DNA from: Zizania palustris
Taxonomy: Eukaryota; Streptophyta; Magnoliopsida; Poales; Poaceae
Assembly: GCA_019279435.1 (NCBI GenBank)
Contig: JAAALK010000285.1
Coordinates: 69,188,074-69,252,073, forward strand
Direction: 5' to 3'
Length of the DNA stretch: 64,000 bases
The position numbers were made by a program, and so were the translations under genes. Below the pieces are notes generated by a model that ran no database searches, had not been told where the DNA came from, and worked only from the letters and a program-made list of their open reading frames with translations. Below are positions 57,823 to 64,000 of the stretch, piece by piece; the first letter of the stretch is position 1; each line of letters starts with the position of its first letter.

Positions 57823-58572
57823 TGTTGGGGAAATAGTTTTACCCTAATAGGGTCCAAATGATAGTATTCACGAAGTCTACAGACGTCTGAAGCCTTCTGG
57901 AGATTCGAAGCCACGGAGTCAGTCGAAGACCCTTCGTTCTATGTAAATCAAGTCATTCAAGTTTATCTGGAGACCACCTGAAGAGATATAAGGCCAAGAT
58001 CTAAATACGGAGTTTTATGAGCACTAAAGCCCCCTCTGAGACCACTCTAGGCTCTGCCCAATATGGATAAGCAAAGCCTGCTCTGGCCACAAGGATTCGA
58101 AGCATGCTCCCCATCCACCTTCGGAGCCCACTCCAGTATGAAGCCTCCGATCCACACTCCGGGGCAAACTAAAATATCTTAAGAAGCCATCTGGCATGAA
58201 GGCCTAAACTAGGGGCCATTGCCCATGGTATTTGCATATGTATTTGTAAATGAGTTTACCGCTTTACCCCTACGAAGTCCTGTAAAAAAGAGTCATGTAT
58301 GACAGTTGTAAGTAGAGGGTAAGGTGGTCTTTTTATGTTATATTTTGCCTATAAATATTGGACATATTTATTCTAAAGGGGACAAAGGAGATAGAATACA
58401 AAAGTCACTATGAACTAGATGTAGGGCTATTATCCTTCTCAGAGGCCTGAATTAGTATAAAAACACTCTATCGACACGAACCCTTCGAGGTTCATATTCC
58501 TTTATCCAAGATGATCTTTTGAGGTTATCATGGTTTAACAAACCTATTATACATAAATTTTATGCTACAACA
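57823..58572 (+). repeat. Element E 3' LTR
   Basis: 750 bp from TGTTGGGGAAATAG to GCTACAACA, with TATAAATA at 58350-58357. Preceded by a purine-rich tract, so E is plus-oriented. Its 5' LTR and pol would lie left of element F, outside the window. The right-hand duplication cannot be confirmed. Confidence 0.75.
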
Positions 58573-59230
58573 CCCCATATCTCTAGTCTTATTCAACCAC
58601 CATGTCGTGCCATGCCATGCCATTGTTAGGAGAAGAATCACTCTGCTCCCTTGATGGTGTTACTCTCAAACACTTGTAGCTAAATTTTCCTATGCTTTCT
58701 GATTACACACGCATGAACATGGATTTTGGTGGCTCGGCATTCGCTACAAAAACCTTTCTTTCACCACACCTTTCTTACTCATGCATAAAGGAAGGAATAA
58801 ATAGAAACTCACACCGCGACAAAGCAACTAACTAATCCTATTCTAAAGCCACTAATGCATGCCTGCCAAAATACTAGGTCTACTCGTAACTAACACTTGC
58901 ATGATTCCACTAATCACTCATTGTACGTGAAAACAATTGACTCATTCGCGGTCTCACACTGCTACAAATCAGCACATCTCATGTTGCATGCAGTATGCCG
59001 TTTCACACAGCATGTTGGCCTCACGCCATGCATACGCTCGCACTCTTCCGACATCTCACCAGCAAAAGGCCGCACATGCCTTGATGCTTGATCTGTGCAC
59101 TACTACTTGACTTATTACATGCAAGTGATTAACCAAAACAAATATGCAAATAACTATGACAAGATTATGTCTAACAATCACCCTCTAATCTTGACATTTT
59201 ATTTTTCACCCATAGCTTCAAAGCATTATT
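58573..59230. other. Noncoding stretch without recognisable features
   Basis: AT-rich sequence between the E LTR and the LTR-like end at 59231. I see no gene, repeat array or RNA here; the 64-residue ORF at 58897-59091 looks like chance. Confidence 0.6.
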
Positions 59231-60120
59231 TGTAGGACCGAAAGTAGCAACCAGAGAGGGGTGAATGGGCACCTAAAAAAATTCTTTCGAATCAATGGCC
59301 TTCTCCCAACACCCAACGCACCTCAACAAACAATGAGCGGAAATAAACAAATCAAAAACAATGAAAATAATTTATCCTAAAAACGACTGATGTCCTAATC
59401 GAAAAGACACCAACAAAGTGTTTAAAGGTAGATCAAATTAACTCAGTTCAAATGATAGTTCCACACGTGCTTTACCACATCATAGTAAATCCATCAAGCA
59501 CATATAGATCATCCCAAATTTCACAGGCATTTCACACATGAGACAGTGCAATATTCAACACATTTACCCAGCCAGAAACAGTGCAGTGAAAATGATCTCA
59601 TAGATGTATTACTGAAAAAACTGTGCTTACTACAAATTAATCTATCATAGAATATTCAATCCAAAGTGCTACAAATGCTGAAAAATGGAACATGAGATTA
59701 CTATTTGAATAGTTGTCTCCTGTTCAGGTATTCGGCCGAACACCTGGCTTGCACGAACGGTTTGCGTTGCTTCTGCTACAACAACTAAGTGCCACGCACT
59801 CTGATCTTGGCGACGCGTAGACCCAGAAAGCCGCCTCCGCCCTTCATGCGTCGAACATGTTTCTTCGCAGCAGCAGCGACTGCTGTCGGCGCCAGTTACA
59901 GCACGGAGTCCAACCGAGCGGTGGACCAATGCTCCACGCATAGTGGTGCTGCCTCAGCGAGAAAAACAAAAATCGAGCACCGCCAGACCTCGCGCGTGCG
60001 TTGCTGGCGCAGCCTCGGCTGTTGCACGTCACGCGCCTGCTCCCCGTTCTGCCGCCTTGGCTGCAGGGCTTCTGCTGCATCCCTGTGCGCGCACGCTACT
60101 TCAAGCCTAGGCTATGGCTG
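59231..60120 (-). mobile_element. LTR-like end and GC-rich unknown segment left of copia G
   Basis: On the minus strand the part near 59330-59231 reads GTGCGTTGGGTGTTGGGAG, later GCCCATTCACCCCTCTCTGG, and ends TCCTACA. It aligns with the end of the solo LTR (57345-57433), so it is probably the 3' end of a related LTR. 59750-60120 is GC-rich and abuts G's RT abruptly; its ORFs (59669-59941, 59844-60080 minus) match nothing I know. Confidence 0.45.
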
Positions 60121-62580
60121 CCTAGGTGCTGTACTTCTTCAGCATGTCCCGTGTGTACTTGCTCTGGTGGATGAAGATACCATCCTTGGTCTGCTTGATC
60201 TAGAGCCCTAAGAAGTAATTGAGCTCACCCATGAGGCTCATCTCAAACTCATTGTGCATCTGCTCAGAAAACTTGGACACAAGCTCATTAGTAGAACCAC
60301 CAAAAATAATGTCATCTACGTAAATCTGAGCAATCAAGAAATCTAAGTCATCTCTGAGCAAGAAAAGGGTCTTGTCCACAGAACCCATCACAAAGCTACT
60401 CCCCAACAAAAACTGCTTTAAACAGTCATACCAAGCCCTGGGGGCTTGCTTCAGACCATATAAAGCTTTCTGCAACTTGAAAACATGTCGAGGAAACTTA
60501 GAGTTCTCAAAACTGGTGGGCTTCCTAACATAGACCTCCTCCTCTATGTACCCATTAAGAAAAGCACACTTGACATCCATTTGAAAAAGTTTAAACCCTT
60601 TAGAAGTAGTGAATGGCAAAAGTATGCGAATGGACTCAAGACGACCAACAGGGGCGAAGGTCTCCTCAAAATCAATACCCTCTTTCTAGCAAAAACCCTG
60701 GGCAACTAATCGAGCTTTGTTGCGCACCACAACACCATCTTCACCTTGCTTGTTCTTAAACACCCACTTGGTGCCTATGGGTTTGCACCCAGGTGGCAGC
60801 TCAACCAGTGTCCAAACTCAATTGCGAACAAAGTTCTCAAGCTCTTCTTGCATGGCGTTTATCCAATTTGTATCAGAAAGAGCATGAGAAATATCTCTAG
60901 GCTCAAAAGAGGCAACAAAAGCAGACTCAGCAAACACAGCAAGTGAGCCAACAGAAGAACGCAAGGACCTCAAAGTGAGATCACCGATGATGAGCTCTGA
61001 GGGGTGATCACGCTGAACTGCTCGGGATCCTAGGTGATCTAAAGTCACCTCACCGAAGTCAGCAACTGGCACCTCTGGACTCGGCTAAGGGGGCTCAAAT
61101 GAAGTGGAAGAAGTGATCAGAGGTCCGCCCTCGTACTCAGTCGAAGTCTCAGAAGGTGTGGGGTCTGCAGGCTGTGCAGATGGCCCACCCTCATCAACAG
61201 CAGGAGCATCATCATCCTCCTCGAAGATGGACTCTCCAAGCTCATCATCTCCAGAAAGCTCAAAAAAGGAGTCAGCGAGGGCATGGACTCATCAAAAGAA
61301 ACCTCGTAGGTCTCGACAAGCTGCTAGGAGTCGAGTTTCTAAACACGGAAGCCTCGAGAATGCAAAGCATAACCAAGAAGACTCCATCCCAGCAACGAGA
61401 CTCAAACTTGTCCAAATGCCCTCCATTCTTGAGCACAAAGCACTTGCAGCCAAACGCTCGCAAGTGACTCACCTTGGGCTGTCTGCCAAACCGCAACTCA
61501 TATGATGTCTTACCTAAGTAAGCTCTAAGAAAAATGCGGTTGGCCAGATAGCAAGCCGTGTTCATGGCTTCAGCCCAAAAGTGCCTAGGAGTCCTATGCT
61601 CATCGAGCATCGTCCTGGCCATCTCGACTAGCGTGCGGTTCTTTCGTTCCACAACGCTGTTCTATGGGGGAGTGAATGGAGCAGAAAACTGGTTCTCAAG
61701 GCCCTAATCACTATAGAAGCTGACGAACTGAGAGTTCTTGAACTCAGAGCCATTGTTAGAGAGAATTGCTCGTATCCGACCATTATTCTCATTCTTTAGC
61801 TTCAAAATCAGGTCATGAACAAACTGAAAAGCCTCATCCTTAGACTCCAGAAAGAAAACTCACAAGAATGAGAAAAATCATCAACCACTACAAGTGCGTA
61901 CCACTTCCCACCGACTGAGCATACCCGAGCTAGACCAACAGTATCCATGTGTAACAGCTCTCCCGGGTACGAAGTCATCACCTGAGTCAGGTGCGTGAGA
62001 AGCGGCAACCATTTTTCCATGACGACAGGGATGGCAAACTAGATCCTTCTCCATCTTAAGCTTGGGCAATCCTCGGATAAGGTCCATAGAGCTCAATCTG
62101 ACTAGCAGATCAAAGCTCAAATGACCTAATCTCATATGCCACCTCCAGAACTCAGAGGAGGATGTAGCAATCAAACAGCGAGAAGGGCCAAAAGACCTAT
62201 AGAAATAATTCCGAAAAACCTTACCGAAGGGTAAGATCTGGCAAACCAAAGATCCTCTAGAATCAACAACAGAAGACATGCCATTCTTAAAGCGAACCTA
62301 TAAACCATCCTCAAGATGTTGCGAAACAGAAATCAAATTAAAATTCAAGTTTCCAACCAAAGCAACATTCTTCAAAGAGAAATGATCAGAGATGTGAATT
62401 GAGCCAATGCCTTGTACCTTCCCTTGACCACTGTTCCCGAAAGTGATGTACTCCTTGGAGCTCGGGGAAGTGAGGCTAGAGAACCATCTGTGATGTATCG
62501 TCATGTGGCGAGAGCATCCTAAAACCATGATCCACATGTCCTCCAGTCCTCGATCCTGCAAGATCAATGGTCATAAGTGG
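60121..62580 (-). pseudogene. pol of copia element G: protease, integrase, RT (3' truncated)
   Basis: Minus-strand Ty1/copia order. Protease about 62567-62298 has W-I-M-V-L-G-C-S-R-H-M in place of the usual D-S-G, so the catalytic Asp is lost. GAG-pre-integrase (FWRWHMRLGHLS … CHPCRHGKM) 62170-62030; integrase core pieces (LLHMDTVG, VVVDDFS) 61990-61870 and ERKNRTLVEMARTML 61650-61600. RT starts WINAMQEELENFV near 60850, with KLFQMDVKCAFLNG, LYGLKQAPRAWY and the YVDDIIFG catalytic box near 60310. It stops at about 60121 just after MLKKYST; RNase H is missing. Stops near 60210, 60690, 61085, 61665 and 61710. Resembles the SIRE/Maximus lineage, with moderate confidence. Confidence 0.85.
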
Positions 62581-62838
62581 GAGCAAACGGTCTGACACCA
62601 GATTTAGCAAAGGAGTTAAACCAGTGTCGAGCCATCTGCTCAAAAGAAGGAAAGTAGAAGGAATCATAAGAGCCTGGACTAAAACGCGGATCAAAGTGTG
62701 GTCCTCTGTTCTGCCTAAAGTTTCGGCCACAAGGTCAAAAGTCGTATCCAGAACGACCTGGAGCTCTACCGGAGCAAAAACCACCCTCCGGAGCATGATT
62801 ATGAAAGTCCTCTCCTCTACCACCACCTACACGACGTG

Positions 62839-64000
62839 GCCTGGCCTCTAGCCTCTCTCCGCGTCGAGGGACTCTTTGTCTACCACCCTACTAGTAGAAC
62901 TGCTCCTGCCCACCTTGAGCTCTCTCTACTCTCTCAACCCGCTTCCTTCTGAAGCAAAACTCCTCAAGATGTTTGTCTCTCTGACAGAACTCACAGTGAT
63001 AGGTAGGCTTCTTGGGATGTGGTTGAGGCTTGGGGTTCTTGGGCTTGGTGGTGTTGGGTGTAGGCTCTTTGGTGTGAGAGGGTCCGGGTAGAGAGTCAAG
63101 AGAAGTGTGGAGATACTTGGGCTTTGGGACCCAGATAGACTTCTTGGGTAGAGCTTTAGGTTGTTCTTGGAACACTCCATCCTTAGGCTGAGGCCTAGAA
63201 AGACTCAGTGGAGTAAGTCTTGGGATATCTCTTCTCTGGAGTCATCTTACTCCACTCCACTTCATGGCTAATGGCACTCTCAAAGTCAGCCTTGGTGTAG
63301 GTGTAACCTACCCCAAACCCATTCTGTCTCTTGAACTGCTGGATCATCATGTCGATTTGTGTCTCTCTGGCACTCACTCAACTCAGGATCTGACGGAGGT
63401 AAAACTTCTCGTTCTGAGCATCAGATAGCTCCTCTCTCAAGGAAGCTAGTACCTCCACCTGAGACAAGCAGATCTCACACTCTCTATCAACTTGGACAGA
63501 CTTCTCATCTTTTAGCTTGATCAGTTCCAATCTCAGGGATAAGCAGTTCTCACAAACAGTGGGTGGAACGAACAATGTCTCAAGCTCTAGCTTAGTCTGT
63601 TCTAGCTTAGCTCTGACTCTCGCTAACTCGCCTGACTGCACATCACTATTGGCTCTCAGCTTAGCTAAACTAACTAGATGGGATGGGCAGTCTACACAGG
63701 GCACGACAATAGTGGCATGAGCATCTTTCAGCTCCAACTGAGCGCTTTCAAGCTCAGTGGCCAAAGCATCTCTCTCATCTACCCTCTCTGTGTACCTGGA
63801 CTTCAGAGTCGTGAGGTCACACAACAACACCTCACAGTTAGGGCACTCACTGCTACCACCCAAGCAAGGGGAAGAAGACAGACTCTCAATCTTGCCATTG
63901 GCCATGGCAAGCTCACTCTCAAGCTCATCTATCCTTTTCTTAGCCCCTCTAAGCAGTTTCTCCCGATACCTCAACTCCTGACGGTTCTCTTCTAGCAAAT
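62839..64000 (-). pseudogene. gag of copia element G, continuing off the right edge
   Basis: Minus strand. From the right edge an open frame (63998-63378) gives a long coiled coil rich in E/L/K with four C-x2-C pairs (CPNC, CVDC, CENC, CEIC). Then comes a frame at 63377-63195 (YTKADFESAISHEVEWSK), then a basic Pro/Lys-rich region and a zinc knuckle C-E-F-C..H..C near 63010-62965. A coiled-coil gag of this size fits the SIRE/Maximus copia lineage. Breaks at 63378 and about 63190. The N-terminal gag core is outside the window. Confidence 0.75.

Noticed and set aside
59789..60211. 140-residue plus-strand ORF (Cys-rich)
   Set aside because: Overlaps antisense to copia RT at its right end and has no recognisable domain; likely chance in GC-rich DNA.

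Overview
The window is repeat-dense plant nuclear DNA, most likely from a grass. It is made almost entirely of nested LTR retrotransposons. I see no ordinary host gene, tRNA, rRNA or CRISPR array. The grass assignment is inference, from the element types, the long LTRs that begin with TGTAACACC, and LTRs full of GGTCNGACC dyads.

Two runs of exactly 1000 N (16773-17772 and 29541-30540) split the window into three contigs. The last 11.5 kb of contig 1 (about 5234-16772) and the first 11.5 kb of contig 3 (30541-42096) are the same sequence in the same orientation, apart from scattered indels and a few substitutions. This is the signature of two unmerged overlapping contigs (or haplotypes), so elements A and B below are probably one element counted twice. 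Contig 2 (17773-29540) is probably misplaced between them.

Layout. (1) Element F: a minus-strand Ty3/gypsy element whose gag is at 1-2074 and whose 5' LTR is split into 2111-2229 and 13763 to about 14970. (2) Element A (2230-13762): a complete 11.5 kb Tat-type Ty3/gypsy element, minus strand, nested in F's LTR with a perfect CCAGG target-site duplication. (3) Contig 2: element C, a Tekay/Del-like chromovirus with LTRs of about 3.2 kb, sitting in a copia gag. (4) Contig 3: B (second view of A), the F LTR again, remnants of an older Tat element E, segment X with LTR-like features, and element D (42553-53880, plus strand, same family as A but decayed). These are followed by the rest of E, a 2985-bp solo LTR with GAAAG duplications (54449-57433), E's 3' LTR (57823-58572), and a decayed minus-strand copia element G running off the right edge.

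The most notable system is in A/B, D and E. Besides gag-pol, each carries a second gene on the opposite strand between pol and the 3' LTR. In A and D it has the same five-exon, four-intron structure, with introns of 70-86 nt and GT..AG borders. It has its own TATA box about 95-125 bp before the ATG, an N-terminal region like the 'putative gypsy type transposon' family, and a long coiled coil. A, B and D also have, between the convergent ends of pol and this gene, a spacer of about 61-bp repeats whose units carry small inverted repeats with compensatory arm changes. Extra ORFs, some antisense, are known in Tat-lineage elements in general; I cannot tell from here whether the intron structure, promoter and hairpin spacer have been described.
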